A stretch of DNA of 44,929 nucleotides from Eggerthellaceae bacterium (GCA_017459805.1 JAFUCE010000165.1:1-44929); one strand, 5' to 3'. Shown: positions 6,680 to 16,799, counted from the first letter of the stretch. Numbers and translations: made by a program. The notes: a model not told the origin generated them from the sequence alone.

Positions 6680-8959
6680 ATGAGTAATGACTCCTTAGAA
6701 TTACGCGGTACATTTCACCGTAAAGGGGCTACAGCACCCGGCCCGCCTACATTACCTGCAGGCGCATCTGTCACCAGCGAAATGCTTGAAATAATACGCG
6801 ACAAAGTATTGCGAGCAATTGAAGATTGGGGGACCCCAAAAGTTAGCGTAGACCCAATTGTTAGTGTGCGATATATCAGAGTGGCCGCAAAAAGCAACCG
6901 AATAAGAAAACTCCTTACAAAAGGCAGCGAGGATGCAAGCGATCATATTGTTGGTGCGAAGTTCGACCCAAAAAGTGACCCGAAGAGCCCAAAGCATATT
7001 ATCACCTATTGTGTTCCGAAGTCCGCGCTGAACAAGACGGTTGAGATACTGGGATTTTGCATTGAGATACTAGATGCACACTTTGAAAACCGAAGAATCG
7101 GCAAAGAACAACTCGACATAATTACGCGCGAAGGTTTCGTAAAATACAAAGCCCCAATTCCAAAAACTACTTTTGCCCAAGTTGTCCGCGATGTTTATTT
7201 CATTGAGGACGTTTTTATAGAAGATACTGCCCCAGAAATTATGGAGGAATCATTTGTCACTCTCTATAAAACCGGTATTGAAACAAAATCACTGCTTAAA
7301 CAGCTCGGTATCGAAGTCGCAGACGATTTAATCATCGGAGAAACGGTTCGTCTGTACCCAAATGATTATTTACATCTTAAGCAGAACGCCCCATTTCTTA
7401 TCTCGATGTCTACGGAGGATTTGTCGCAATATGGACCGCCGATAAAAGGTGATGAAGACCCCGAGGAGAGTGACCCTGAAGTTCAGGGCACAAATGACGT
7501 CGAGTCGTATGTATTTCCGAGTATTCCCCAAGCTAATAGTGAACCATGGGTTGGCGTCATTGACACAGTTTTCGGACGCAATGCTTATTTTTATAACTAT
7601 GGTTGGGTAGAAGACGAGGATTATACGGCGCCAGACACACCAGAGGGTCAAAGCATCTGTCATGGAACCCAAGTCACCTCCATCATTGTTGATGGACCAT
7701 CCCTTAATCCTGGTCTTCAGGACGGCTGCGGACGATTCAGGGTCAAGCACTTTGGGGTTTCAAAAGGCGGGAAAATCAGTACATTTACATTGATGCGCCG
7801 TATCCGCGACATCGTTATGGCAAATTCAAGCATTAAAGTCTGGAACATTTCACTAGGAACTCCGAACGAGTGTCCAGAGCATGCTATTTCTCCAGTTGCA
7901 GCCATGCTAGATGAGCTTCAACGTGAATATGACGTTTTATTTATTGTTGCGGGGACAAATGGCAGCAACGAAAAAGTAATGAAACGTATAGGTGCACCAG
8001 CTGATTCAATTAATTCCATTGTTGTCAGCGCGGTTGATCGCGATGGTGCCCCTACAGAGTATTCGCGGAAAGGACCTGTACTACACTTCTTCCATAAGCC
8101 TGACATTGCGTATTATGGCGGAACCAAAGACGATCCGTTATTTGCTGCAGCTCCGTATGCCATCACGAGAGTAAAAGGAACTTCTTATGCTGCACCTTGG
8201 ATTACACGCAAGGCCGCATATCTTATTTATAAAGCAAATCGCACCAAAGAAGAGACAAAAGCCCTGTTAATCGATGCGGCATTTGGTTGGGGCGAAAAAC
8301 CACCTTCGCTTGTTAAGGGCTATGGCGTACCACCAATTAATATTCGTGACATCATCGAAACGTCTAATGATGAAATTCGGTTCATTATTTCGGGAACGAT
8401 TGACGCCTACGAAACATACAACTACAAAATTCCAGTTCCACTTCATGATGGGAAGTATCCCTTTAAAGCACGTGCAACACTGTGCTATTTTCCAGAGTGT
8501 CAGCGTAGCCAGGGTGTTGATTACACGAGCACGGAAATTGATCTTCATTTTGGTCGCCTAAAGGGAAACGGTCTAAAGTCACTCGATAAAAATATTCAGG
8601 GCGACGAAGGAGCACAGCTTTACGAATCTGACGCAAGAAAACTCTTTCGAAAATGGGACAATGTCAAGCATATTGCCGACAAGTTCAAAGGACGCTTTGC
8701 TCCGCGAAAGGTTTACGATAGTCAGTATTGGGGGTTAATGCTCCGTAAAAAAGAACGCAGCAATAGCAACAACCAAGCAGGAAATGGCATGCCTTTTAGT
8801 GTTGTTGTCACCCTAAAAGAAATGTTTGGGAAAAATAGGCTAGAAGAATTTATCTACAGGTGCTCCCTAGAAGAGGGCTGGCTTGTGAAGCGTATCAACG
8901 TTGAAACGATTAATGAAATCTATGCGGCTGCTAATGTTGATATCGAGTTTGATGAGTAA
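6680..8959 (+). CDS. ietS: IetS-like S8 (subtilisin family) serine protease
   Basis: The 759-residue protein has a roughly 285-residue N-terminal region without a signal peptide, then an S8 catalytic domain with its residues in order: Asp295 in VGVIDTV, His328 in CHGTQV, the oxyanion Asn427 in VAGTNG and the nucleophile Ser502 in KGTSYAAPW. A C-terminal region of about 200 residues follows. The absence of a secretion signal and the coupling to an AAA+ ATPase point to an intracellular effector, as in IetAS systems. All triad residues are intact, so the protease should be active. AGGGGATAG just before the ATG is a good ribosome site that sits in the end of the upstream gene, so the two are translationally coupled. 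Confidence 0.8.
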   Translation: MSNDSLELRGTFHRKGATAPGPPTLPAGASVTSEMLEIIRDKVLRAIEDWGTPKVSVDPIVSVRYIRVAAKSNRIRKLLTKGSEDASDHIVGAKFDPKSDPKSPKHIITYCVPKSALNKTVEILGFCIEILDAHFENRRIGKEQLDIITREGFVKYKAPIPKTTFAQVVRDVYFIEDVFIEDTAPEIMEESFVTLYKTGIETKSLLKQLGIEVADDLIIGETVRLYPNDYLHLKQNAPFLISMSTEDLSQYGPPIKGDEDPEESDPEVQGTNDVESYVFPSIPQANSEPWVGVIDTVFGRNAYFYNYGWVEDEDYTAPDTPEGQSICHGTQVTSIIVDGPSLNPGLQDGCGRFRVKHFGVSKGGKISTFTLMRRIRDIVMANSSIKVWNISLGTPNECPEHAISPVAAMLDELQREYDVLFIVAGTNGSNEKVMKRIGAPADSINSIVVSAVDRDGAPTEYSRKGPVLHFFHKPDIAYYGGTKDDPLFAAAPYAITRVKGTSYAAPWITRKAAYLIYKANRTKEETKALLIDAAFGWGEKPPSLVKGYGVPPINIRDIIETSNDEIRFIISGTIDAYETYNYKIPVPLHDGKYPFKARATLCYFPECQRSQGVDYTSTEIDLHFGRLKGNGLKSLDKNIQGDEGAQLYESDARKLFRKWDNVKHIADKFKGRFAPRKVYDSQYWGLMLRKKERSNSNNQAGNGMPFSVVVTLKEMFGKNRLEEFIYRCSLEEGWLVKRINVETINEIYAAANVDIEFDE

Positions 8960-9036
8960 TCCTTATTTAACCAGCAAGTGAAGGCCCCGCCCGCCTGTGA
9001 GATAATACCTTCAGGGATATCTGAAGGGAGCTCACC

Positions 9037-9810
9037 ATGGTAGAAAAGAAGGCAGCAAATAAGGAGCCAAAGAACACCAAGCAACCAAAAAAGCAGATCC
9101 CAAAAATTGACGAAGAGACAGCTGGCATAATCCTTGACGCTGCTTACAATCAGGCCGTTAAGGGTATTCCTAAAGTTAGTCGCTCCGTCGACAAGCTCGC
9201 CAACGATTATCTTTCGAAACACGCAACTCCCGACGAAGCTGCTAAAGCTCTCGCAAAAATGCAAGTTTCAAAATGCGGCACCTCCGGCTTCCTTACGGGT
9301 CTAGGCGGACTCATTACCCTCCCTGCAACGATTCCAGCAAATATCGGCAGTGTGATGTATGTTCAACTACGAATGGTTGCAGCCATCGCAAAAATTGGCG
9401 GCTACGATATCTACTCAGATCAGGTGCAAACCTTGGTCTATATGTGTCTGACAGGTACAGCAATTACCGATGTTATAAAAGATGCAGGAATACAAGTCGG
9501 TGCAAAGAGCCTTACGGCAGCAATAAAAAAGATTCCTGGTACGGCACTTGTAAAAATAAATCAAAAGGTTGGCTTCCGCTTTATAACAAAGTTTGGCGAA
9601 AAAGGCGTAATTAACCTTGGGAAAATGGTGCCTGTTCTAGGTGGCATTATTGGAGGCAGCGTTGATGTTGCAACTACAATTGTTATTGCCAACAACGCCA
9701 TCAAAATGTTCATCAATGACGTAACGCCTTTCGGTGAAATGCCCACAGAAGACGAGGTTCTCGATATTCAAGCAATTGATGCATCTTCGGATAAAAGCAG
9801 GCTAATCTAG
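9037..9810 (+). CDS. EcsC family protein
   Basis: After a charged, lysine-rich N terminus (about residues 1-35) the 257-residue product follows the EcsC pattern: a helical region, then a glycine-rich hydrophobic stretch (GTSGFLTGLGGLITLPATIP), a second helical part, and another glycine-rich membrane-like stretch (MVPVLGGIIGGSVDVATT). EcsC was named after a Bacillus ABC-transporter operon protein of unclear activity, and the domain is membrane-associated. The gene starts 77 bases after the protease gene, with GAAGGGAG before the ATG, and a frameshifted HEPN gene follows 55 bases later. The shared direction and base composition suggest it travels with the IetAS-like pair, perhaps as a membrane-acting partner; that is inference. 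Confidence 0.75.
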   Translation: MVEKKAANKEPKNTKQPKKQIPKIDEETAGIILDAAYNQAVKGIPKVSRSVDKLANDYLSKHATPDEAAKALAKMQVSKCGTSGFLTGLGGLITLPATIPANIGSVMYVQLRMVAAIAKIGGYDIYSDQVQTLVYMCLTGTAITDVIKDAGIQVGAKSLTAAIKKIPGTALVKINQKVGFRFITKFGEKGVINLGKMVPVLGGIIGGSVDVATTIVIANNAIKMFINDVTPFGEMPTEDEVLDIQAIDASSDKSRLI

Positions 9811-9865
9811 CTACAAGAAAAGTTTGATATCAGAAGCGTTGCCTAGTCTAAACGAGGAGCCTCAC

Positions 9866-10710
9866 ATGAGCAAAATCACTATTAAAGATAGTCAGAAATC
9901 TAGCTATCTCTATCTTCTTGGAATTAGACCGAGCAAAGAAATCATAATCGACCAGGATATAGTCATCCGCGCCGTTGACTCATCCCCAGCACCAAACGAC
10001 ATGATTCGTTCTGTCATGTCTGGGCAGGGAAGCTGTTCAGAGCTTGAACTCGGAATACTTATTTCCACATTACGGACTACTTCTGCCGAGGTGCACATTA
10101 CATCAAATAGCGCACGAACACTTGCAAAAAGAGTATGGAATGTCCAGTCGGATATCATGCTTTTATCGGCATTGGCTAATAGAGAGATTTATTGGTCGAT
10201 ACAAAGTGATACGAGCGCAAATTGTTTTAATGCGGAATCCGTAGTTAATGCTGTAATCAACAACAGACTCTTTATCCCAGAAAAAATAGCCATATTAGAT
10301 GATACTGAATGCGATCTATTATCTGAGCAGATGGCCAAAGCAAAAGCCTCATAGATAATGACAGCTTTTATACAGCAGTTAATTGTCTCTGGTGCTATAA
10401 GTTCAATTTACGCCCTTCAATTCGTTTAGCAACTCTTTGGACAGGAGTCGAATCCTTGTTTTCTATTCAGAGTGAATTGGTTTTCAGGATTAGCTATCTA
10501 TCATCCAGATTCCTTGATCTCGATGAAAATGGCTTTAGGAAAGTGAAGAGGCTATACAACGCAAGATCAAAGGCTATTCACGCTGGGATATCACCCAGTG
10601 TTGAAATAATTGATGAGACAGCAGCGCTATTACATGCGTTAATCCTTAAATGCGTTAGCAGTGGAGAACTTCCTTCTGAAGACAAGTTACTTTTCCAAAC
10701 AAATGCCTAA
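9866..10710 (+). pseudogene. HEPN-domain (Apea-like) protein gene broken by a -1 frameshift
   Basis: Two consecutive frames read as one protein. The first (ATG 9866 with GAGGAG upstream) runs to a TAG at 10352. The second frame, one base back, continues without a stop from 10327 to 10710 and encodes NLRPSIRLATLWTGVESLF, then RSKAIHAG, the R-x4-H motif of HEPN ribonucleases. Joining them needs one extra base near the AAAA of 10342-10345 (GCAAAAGCC), a slip-prone run. The joined product would be about 280 residues. This could be a true pseudogene, an assembly error in a homopolymer or a recoding site. HEPN proteins are common RNase effectors of defence systems, and this gene ends tail-to-tail (4-base overlap) with the AlbA_2 gene. 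Translation from the TTG at 10456 alone is unlikely. Confidence 0.7.
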
Positions 10711-13700
10711 CTACAACTGTCGCTCCGATTAGCCCGTTCCCTGTTTCTCTGCGCCTCATCGCGGTAATCACGAGCAGCTTTTCGTAGCACCGTAGCGAAG
10801 TTTACATATCCTCTTGCCTCAAGCTCTTCAGCCTTATTGTCATAGCCAGCGGCTATTTCTTCCTCCTGTTTTCCAGAGGCGTCAACAAAATGTACACCGC
10901 GAGAATTAACTACCTCTACCGAGTAGCCGTCAAGCGCCCTTGGGTGCGACTCAAGGTACTTTGCGTACACTTCAGCTATGAAGAGTCCACTTTCGTCAGA
11001 TGGCGAATAGAATAGATTCTTTCCGATCAGCTCTGATACTCTACCCAACTCTTTATTGGGGATTTGTTTTTCAATCGTCGAGACCCAAGCGTTAAATTCT
11101 TGGGTATCAATGCCGCCGTCATCTGTACTGCCTGGCTGGAATTGCCAGTCACCAAATAGCATAAAAGACCAATACATATCTTTATAAGCCTTCGTTTTAT
11201 CGTCGTCGGCACTCGAGCTAAAGCTATCAAAGAGTTGTGTTATAAAATCGACGAAGAAATCGGCATCCTGCGCAAGCTTTTTGAATAAAAAGGCATCTTT
11301 ACGATTTCGAATACGACTGTAATAGCACACCTCGAGCTCAATAAGACATCCCTCGTCATAATTATTTGCTTCAAGATACTGAATAAGCTCATCGGTAAAA
11401 TACAATGCGGACTGATTCTTCCCTTCCTGCGGGGTAAAGCCCATCAGAGTCTGGAACACTAAATCTGAATCCAGACATACATCTTTTTTGAGCATCTCAT
11501 GCAAACAAAGAATCGAATCATTATGCCTACCTACCTCATTCATCTCTGTCACGTAATGGTGCGCGGCTTTTTTATCTTGAATATCGAAAGCAGGCTCAGC
11601 CAATTCCCAGTATTGCTGCTTTGAGCCCGCCAGTTCTTTTTCTGCCAGCCCCCACACTTCCTCATTGTTTGGCAGCGACGAGAATAGGAATGCCTTTGAC
11701 TTGTTGTCCCAATACAACAGGTCAAGGTTCTCTAAAAAACCACTTCCCTCTTTGGCATACTTTCCTCGGAAAAAACCTTGTGCAATTCTTTTGTCTATAT
11801 TGCCCGCAAGAAAATGTTCTACCATTACAAACCACACAGTACTTGAGAAGGAGCATTGTGCCGAGATAGCGCCAACAAGATATGGGTGCTCTGAAGTAGA
11901 TGCAAGTTCAACCAAGCCATCAAAACCATCACGTGCATACACTTCTTCAAGAGATTCCCTACGTCTCTTATCAAGCTCAGCCCTATTGTCAGAATAATCT
12001 TTAGAAAAGCAGTAATCGAATTCATCGCGGTAAAACAATCTTCTTGCAACCAAAGAACCATCGGACGGACGAAGTTCGGCCTCGACATCTATTAGTGGTT
12101 GCAATTCCTCTTTTGATAAAGCCCAATTTGCGTCAGCATATTTTTCGTGGTGATCTAAGAAGAGCTTTACTTCATCCCAGATAGGGAAAACGGAATCAGC
12201 ATCCATTCGAGAACATTCTGCAGCAATAAAAGACGCTAGCTTGCCCAGCATTCCGGCACTTGCAAAGGAAAGCGCATCATGCGCAAGTGAATGAATTCGC
12301 TTCGGATTGCCAGATGCCTTTAGTAATGCAGAGTTGAGATAGGACTTACTGACTTCCCAATACTCGCCCATTGGTACTTCTTCTGGCATAGAATCTGCAG
12401 GTAAGTATTTCGGATCTGGGGAATAACTAGTAGATTGTGTGGCATTGGGGAATAGTGCTCGCAAAACTTCCCATGTTGCTTCAGAGGGATTTCGTGCAAG
12501 TGCTATTCCGCATCCTTTCCTTTGTTCTACAGAAGCGGATGTTTGTGGTTTCCAAGGAAGCAGTATTTTTATAAGAATCTCTTTTGCATAAGGAGAATAA
12601 TCCAGTAGTGCAATAAGCGTCTTAACAGCATGTGATAAATGCCTTGAGTTTCGTGCAGCTAGCGCAATCCCAGAGAAAAGCTCGTGGCCTCTTCTCATTT
12701 GAACCAGCCCCGACTCTTCACTTTCGAGATAAGTTTGTAGAGCCTTACCTTCCGCAAGTGAACGGTCAATTGCAGATAAATAGCCATTAGGTGATGCTTC
12801 AGCAAGTAGTGGGAAAGCCACTTCAGAGGAAGCGAGCACACGCCAATCTGAATTACCAATTATTGACCAGATGATTTCACCAACAAAACGAGTGATGTCA
12901 TCCATATTGCACCTAGCAAGTAAATCTTTGTTGTTTGCAATAAAAGCACAGCTCTCAGCCACTCCAAGCCGTATTTCCCTTGAGTACGAAGAGTCGATGC
13001 CGCCGTAATTGGTCAATATAGATCGCTCTCCATCTTGCTCGATTCTTGCTTTTATATTTGCCAGAATCTCGATGAACAAATCTTTATAGCGCAGTAGATC
13101 TCGGGTGGTCATTGTCTGATATAGAGCAATCGGCACTCTCTTTCTATCCACAATTGACCACACTTGATTTTGAATATCAATTACCTGCGGGTTAGTGCTA
13201 GCGATTTCTTTCAAAGATTTGACAACACGAGAATAGTCACTACCGGAGGCCTTTTCAATAGCGGCTACATCGTATAAGTTACTTTCGTCCCAGCGGCCTA
13301 TAATCATTGTTGCCTCGGGGACATCATTCTCGTTCAAGCTAATTATTATCTTTCTATCTTTTTGTGTGATGACAGTACGTAAGCGCTGGCGTTCCGTTTC
13401 TTTAAGCCCTCGTTTACTGCTGCCAATTTTTATAAACGATTGCCCGCAAGTTAGTCGCCCACGCGGCTGGCTGTTGTTTTTAGGTTCCTTATCGGAGAAG
13501 TCTTTGCTAACTTCATAGACTCCTCCATTATTGGTTTCCGGAAAATAGAACACACCGAAACGTTTTTTACCAAAAGGGATATCTATCACGAATGAAGCAT
13601 CGATTGTCCTGAACTCAAACTGTGGTCGAGGGGTTATACACTCCTCTATGATTTGCTGATAGCTTGCGTCATCGAGTAAATCGTGATTGTCGATATCGAT

Positions 13701-13928
13701 ACCTATGGGAATATGCGTCTTATTATCCACTCCATAGATAAGCCAGCGATCTTCATCAGGTCGATCAAGCCCATTTAACAAAGCGAGAACATCCCGAATA
13801 AGCTCTGTTTTTTCCTTTTTTATAATATGAGGGACAGCTTTGTATTCTAGAACGCTCGATTCATTATGCGTTTCGGAATTCCTGAGTAGCTCAATAGCCT
13901 TTCTTTCGACGTCCATGGCAGAAATCAT
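10707..13928 (-). CDS. Large AlbA_2 (Schlafen-like) domain protein, 1073 residues
   Basis: The N-terminal 200 residues are an AlbA_2 domain: ESSVLEYKAVPH at 23-34, the helix ELIRDVLALLNG, WLIYGVDN and a final GQSFIKIGSSKRGL segment. AlbA_2 is the bacterial counterpart of the Schlafen core; it is known as a putative nucleic-acid-binding or nuclease domain and is found in several defence proteins. The remaining roughly 850 residues are helical, repeat-like and unknown to me. The start codon overlaps the hsdS stop by four bases (ATGA), so the gene is translated as the last member of the type I restriction operon. That coupling is stronger evidence for a shared role than distance alone. I cannot say whether it is an effector or an accessory factor. 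Confidence 0.7.
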   Translation of the reverse strand: MISAMDVERKAIELLRNSETHNESSVLEYKAVPHIIKKEKTELIRDVLALLNGLDRPDEDRWLIYGVDNKTHIPIGIDIDNHDLLDDASYQQIIEECITPRPQFEFRTIDASFVIDIPFGKKRFGVFYFPETNNGGVYEVSKDFSDKEPKNNSQPRGRLTCGQSFIKIGSSKRGLKETERQRLRTVITQKDRKIIISLNENDVPEATMIIGRWDESNLYDVAAIEKASGSDYSRVVKSLKEIASTNPQVIDIQNQVWSIVDRKRVPIALYQTMTTRDLLRYKDLFIEILANIKARIEQDGERSILTNYGGIDSSYSREIRLGVAESCAFIANNKDLLARCNMDDITRFVGEIIWSIIGNSDWRVLASSEVAFPLLAEASPNGYLSAIDRSLAEGKALQTYLESEESGLVQMRRGHELFSGIALAARNSRHLSHAVKTLIALLDYSPYAKEILIKILLPWKPQTSASVEQRKGCGIALARNPSEATWEVLRALFPNATQSTSYSPDPKYLPADSMPEEVPMGEYWEVSKSYLNSALLKASGNPKRIHSLAHDALSFASAGMLGKLASFIAAECSRMDADSVFPIWDEVKLFLDHHEKYADANWALSKEELQPLIDVEAELRPSDGSLVARRLFYRDEFDYCFSKDYSDNRAELDKRRRESLEEVYARDGFDGLVELASTSEHPYLVGAISAQCSFSSTVWFVMVEHFLAGNIDKRIAQGFFRGKYAKEGSGFLENLDLLYWDNKSKAFLFSSLPNNEEVWGLAEKELAGSKQQYWELAEPAFDIQDKKAAHHYVTEMNEVGRHNDSILCLHEMLKKDVCLDSDLVFQTLMGFTPQEGKNQSALYFTDELIQYLEANNYDEGCLIELEVCYYSRIRNRKDAFLFKKLAQDADFFVDFITQLFDSFSSSADDDKTKAYKDMYWSFMLFGDWQFQPGSTDDGGIDTQEFNAWVSTIEKQIPNKELGRVSELIGKNLFYSPSDESGLFIAEVYAKYLESHPRALDGYSVEVVNSRGVHFVDASGKQEEEIAAGYDNKAEELEARGYVNFATVLRKAARDYRDEAQRNRERANRSDSCS

Positions 13929-15163
13929 CGCTGTTCACCTGCCACTACTTGTCCGTTCATGAGCATGGGGAGGAGCCAGTCGCGTAGCTTCTCTAGTTCC
14001 CTTTGCTCAGTTTCAGCAATGCGGAACTCCCGATATAGCTGTTCAGCCGTCTCTGCATAACGACCGACTATTTCTTTTGGTGGTAGTGGTAGTTGGAGCT
14101 GGGTCAGGCCCTGCTTATCAATGGCACCAAATGTGGTACCGCTTCCATTCATTCTGCCAAAAACAGAACTAAAACTCGTTACTAAAAAAGAGGCAAAGAA
14201 AGGTGACCCGCACTTATCACGTAAAGCAGCAAGACCACGGCCGATACAGCAATCCTCAAAGGCCCAATTTACATCCCCAACGGGGGCCCTTACGCTTAAT
14301 AATACGTCGTCTGTTTCCGCAAATCGAGATGGCGAAGTGGTATACATGCGTTTGGTAGGATAGTAATCCCCAAAGTCGACTCGTCCTTGATAGAACACCT
14401 CTCCAAAACCTTTTTCGTTATAACTATCACCCGCAGGGGACTGGCCCATGGTTATGTCCAATAAATCCGAAAGAACCCCCGCTCCCCAGTCAATGGGGAT
14501 TTCGCGGTGGAGGGTGTCGTTGTAGACCATTTTGCCTCCGCTAGAGCGGTAGGGCTTGCCGTTCTCGTCGGGGAAATCGAACTGCGTGAACCAGTAGTCG
14601 TAAATCAGGCGCGCCGTGGATTCCAGCTCGGCCATCAGCTTCTTGTTGTTGGCAATCTTGTTGTCGATGGCGGAGAGGATGCTACCAATGCGTATCTGAT
14701 CTTCATACTGAGGTAAGCAGACATCAACATCTTCGATCTTCTCAGGAGAAGTATGTCGAACTTTGGAGCCTGATGCTGTCCGCTCAAGCTGAAATCGCAC
14801 CCATGGTGTTCTCATTAAGTAGTCAACAAAAGTTAAATCAATATCATCACGTATCGCTGTAATCAGACCGATTCGCTGGTTATGAAGGTAAGTATTATCT
14901 GTCGGGACGCGAGCAGTAGCACCTAAAAGACCTTCGGCTTGCTGCGTCATTACGACTATCAAATCGCCTTTTCGACATAAGTACTCTGACGGAAAATCCG
15001 CATTGTAATACTTCTCTTTCCCAGGTGTTTCCTTGAAGCCGCCTTCCTCGAAGAAATTGGCGGGTGTAAGCACGATATGGCTTCCGGCGTCTACAAAGTG
15101 CTCTCCCTTGAAGGCCCACCCATGCTTAACATGGATATAGTCACCAAGCTTCACCCTATCCAT
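13925..15163 (-). CDS. hsdS: Type I restriction-modification specificity subunit HsdS
   Basis: The 412-residue protein has the two half-repeats of HsdS. The first target recognition domain is at about 1-155, ending CLPQYEDQIRIGSILSAIDN, followed by a helical spacer with KKLMAELESTARLIYDYWF. The second target domain (about 230-375) ends LPLPPKEIVGRYAE, with a final helix. The two domains recognise the two halves of a bipartite DNA site; the site itself cannot be read from the protein. The ATG at 15163 lies inside the end of hsdM (8-base overlap) with GCAGGTGCGG upstream. The downstream AlbA_2 gene overlaps its stop. Confidence 0.92.
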   Translation of the reverse strand: MDRVKLGDYIHVKHGWAFKGEHFVDAGSHIVLTPANFFEEGGFKETPGKEKYYNADFPSEYLCRKGDLIVVMTQQAEGLLGATARVPTDNTYLHNQRIGLITAIRDDIDLTFVDYLMRTPWVRFQLERTASGSKVRHTSPEKIEDVDVCLPQYEDQIRIGSILSAIDNKIANNKKLMAELESTARLIYDYWFTQFDFPDENGKPYRSSGGKMVYNDTLHREIPIDWGAGVLSDLLDITMGQSPAGDSYNEKGFGEVFYQGRVDFGDYYPTKRMYTTSPSRFAETDDVLLSVRAPVGDVNWAFEDCCIGRGLAALRDKCGSPFFASFLVTSFSSVFGRMNGSGTTFGAIDKQGLTQLQLPLPPKEIVGRYAETAEQLYREFRIAETEQRELEKLRDWLLPMLMNGQVVAGEQR

Positions 15164-16796
15164 CGAACCGCACCTGCTTTAGTTGACGTTCAATCTCATC
15201 CTGCAGGCGGTCGCCTTCGGCGAAGAGCTCACGCAGGCGGGTCATGCGGGCTTCAAGCTCGGTGTTGAATTCTTCGGGCGTTAGGTCCACGTAGTCGATC
15301 TTCACCTCGAAGTACTGGCCAGCACTGAACGAATAGCCCTTGGCCGCAATGTCGCCGTAGGGCACCTGCACGCTAAAGTCGTCCTGCACCTCGGCCGCAT
15401 TGAACACACCCACAATGCGCTCAATCTCGTCATCGTTCAAAAAGGTACGCTGGTTCTTGCCATCGACCTTGCGCTTTTCACCCAGCTTAGATGCATCCAT
15501 AAGCAGCGCACCCTCGCGCTCTTCGGACGCATCGATAAAGACAATGCTCACGTTGGTGCCCGTATTCGCAAAGATGTTTGAAGGCATGCTTACCACGCCA
15601 CGCAGCATCTTTTCGTCCACTAGCCTTTTGCGAATGGCCAGCGGAATCTTGCCCTTAGCGGTAAGAAAACCTGTGGGAACAACCACCGCGGCACGGCCTC
15701 CATCGGCCAAAGAAGCCACGATGTGCTGCAAGAACATCAGGTAGATTTCCATCTTTTCGGGCTTGCCTGTAATGTTGGGCACCCCTGCCCAGAAGCGTGT
15801 CTTGTAAGCATCGCCCGCCAGTGCGTCGCGCGTGTCGGAAAAGTCGGCCTTGAACGGTGGATTGCTTACAATGTAGTCGAACCGCTTAATTGCCTTATCG
15901 TTGTTTTCAAGGTGACGAGGGCTAGCCAGCGTGTCGTCACTAACCACGTGCGGCAAGGAATGCACCAAGTTATTCAGGATAAGGTTGAGGCGCATAAATT
16001 CGTTGGCCTTTTGGCTGCGGTCCTGCGTATAGATAGTGCAACGCTCTTCGCCAATGCGATGTGCGGCCGCCAACACAAGGGTACCTGTGCCAGCCGCTGG
16101 ATCGTAGACGGTAACGTTTTTGGCGTCTTCGGGCACCAGGATGCGCGCAATAATGGTGGCGATAGAATGCGGCGTGAAGTATTCACCATAGGTACCTGAG
16201 TCTTTGTTGTAGTCGGAAATAAGGTATTCAAACACAGCGCTGAAAAAGTCGTATTTCTGGGCAAAGACTTGTTCGAAGCTAAACTCCGCCAACTTATTCA
16301 CAAGCGAACGACAGAACGCATCGCGGCGGTTCTGCTCCAAGATAAACGCAGACACCCCGTTGAACAGGCGAATAGCTTGGCCCTCGCCCGTCTTCACGCT
16401 AAAGATGTCCATGTTGTCGTCTGCTATACCACGCAGGGCCGCATCGAATGCTTCTGCAAAGCCCTCTTCGTTTTGCTTGTTAAACAGCGTGGAAAGCAAA
16501 TATTCAGGGCGCAGCCTTGCTGTGTCGGCACGAAGCGATATTAATGCCAGCTCGCGTTCGTCCTCTGGCATGGCAGCATACGCTTCCTCTATGTTTTCGA
16601 CGTCCTTAAATTCGTCTAGCTGGCGCAGGTCGTAGATGAACTTATCGTTTAAGAACTTATACAGGAAGGCTTCAGTAATAATCTTGTATTCGGAGCTGTC
16701 GTTAGCAAGACCCGCATTGGCACAGACGGTTTTCAAGCCGTCGATCATGGCCTTGGTGGAAGCCAATACTGCTTCGTTGGTGGCTGCTGCTGTCAT
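15156..16796 (-). CDS. hsdM: Type I restriction-modification methyltransferase HsdM
   Basis: The 546-residue N6-adenine methyltransferase has the S-adenosylmethionine motif DPAAGTGTL (232-240) and the catalytic motif NPPF (312-315) in the order typical of HsdM. An N-terminal helical domain (about 1-180) and a C-terminal helical tail contact HsdS. It protects host DNA and, with HsdS, forms the core methylase of the complex. The start is three bases after the stop of the preceding ATPase gene, with AGAGGTG inside that gene's end, so translation is coupled. Codon use is GC-richer than in the flanking IetAS-like module. Confidence 0.95.
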   Translation of the reverse strand: MTAAATNEAVLASTKAMIDGLKTVCANAGLANDSSEYKIITEAFLYKFLNDKFIYDLRQLDEFKDVENIEEAYAAMPEDERELALISLRADTARLRPEYLLSTLFNKQNEEGFAEAFDAALRGIADDNMDIFSVKTGEGQAIRLFNGVSAFILEQNRRDAFCRSLVNKLAEFSFEQVFAQKYDFFSAVFEYLISDYNKDSGTYGEYFTPHSIATIIARILVPEDAKNVTVYDPAAGTGTLVLAAAHRIGEERCTIYTQDRSQKANEFMRLNLILNNLVHSLPHVVSDDTLASPRHLENNDKAIKRFDYIVSNPPFKADFSDTRDALAGDAYKTRFWAGVPNITGKPEKMEIYLMFLQHIVASLADGGRAAVVVPTGFLTAKGKIPLAIRKRLVDEKMLRGVVSMPSNIFANTGTNVSIVFIDASEEREGALLMDASKLGEKRKVDGKNQRTFLNDDEIERIVGVFNAAEVQDDFSVQVPYGDIAAKGYSFSAGQYFEVKIDYVDLTPEEFNTELEARMTRLRELFAEGDRLQDEIERQLKQVRFDG

Positions 16797-16799
16797 ACA

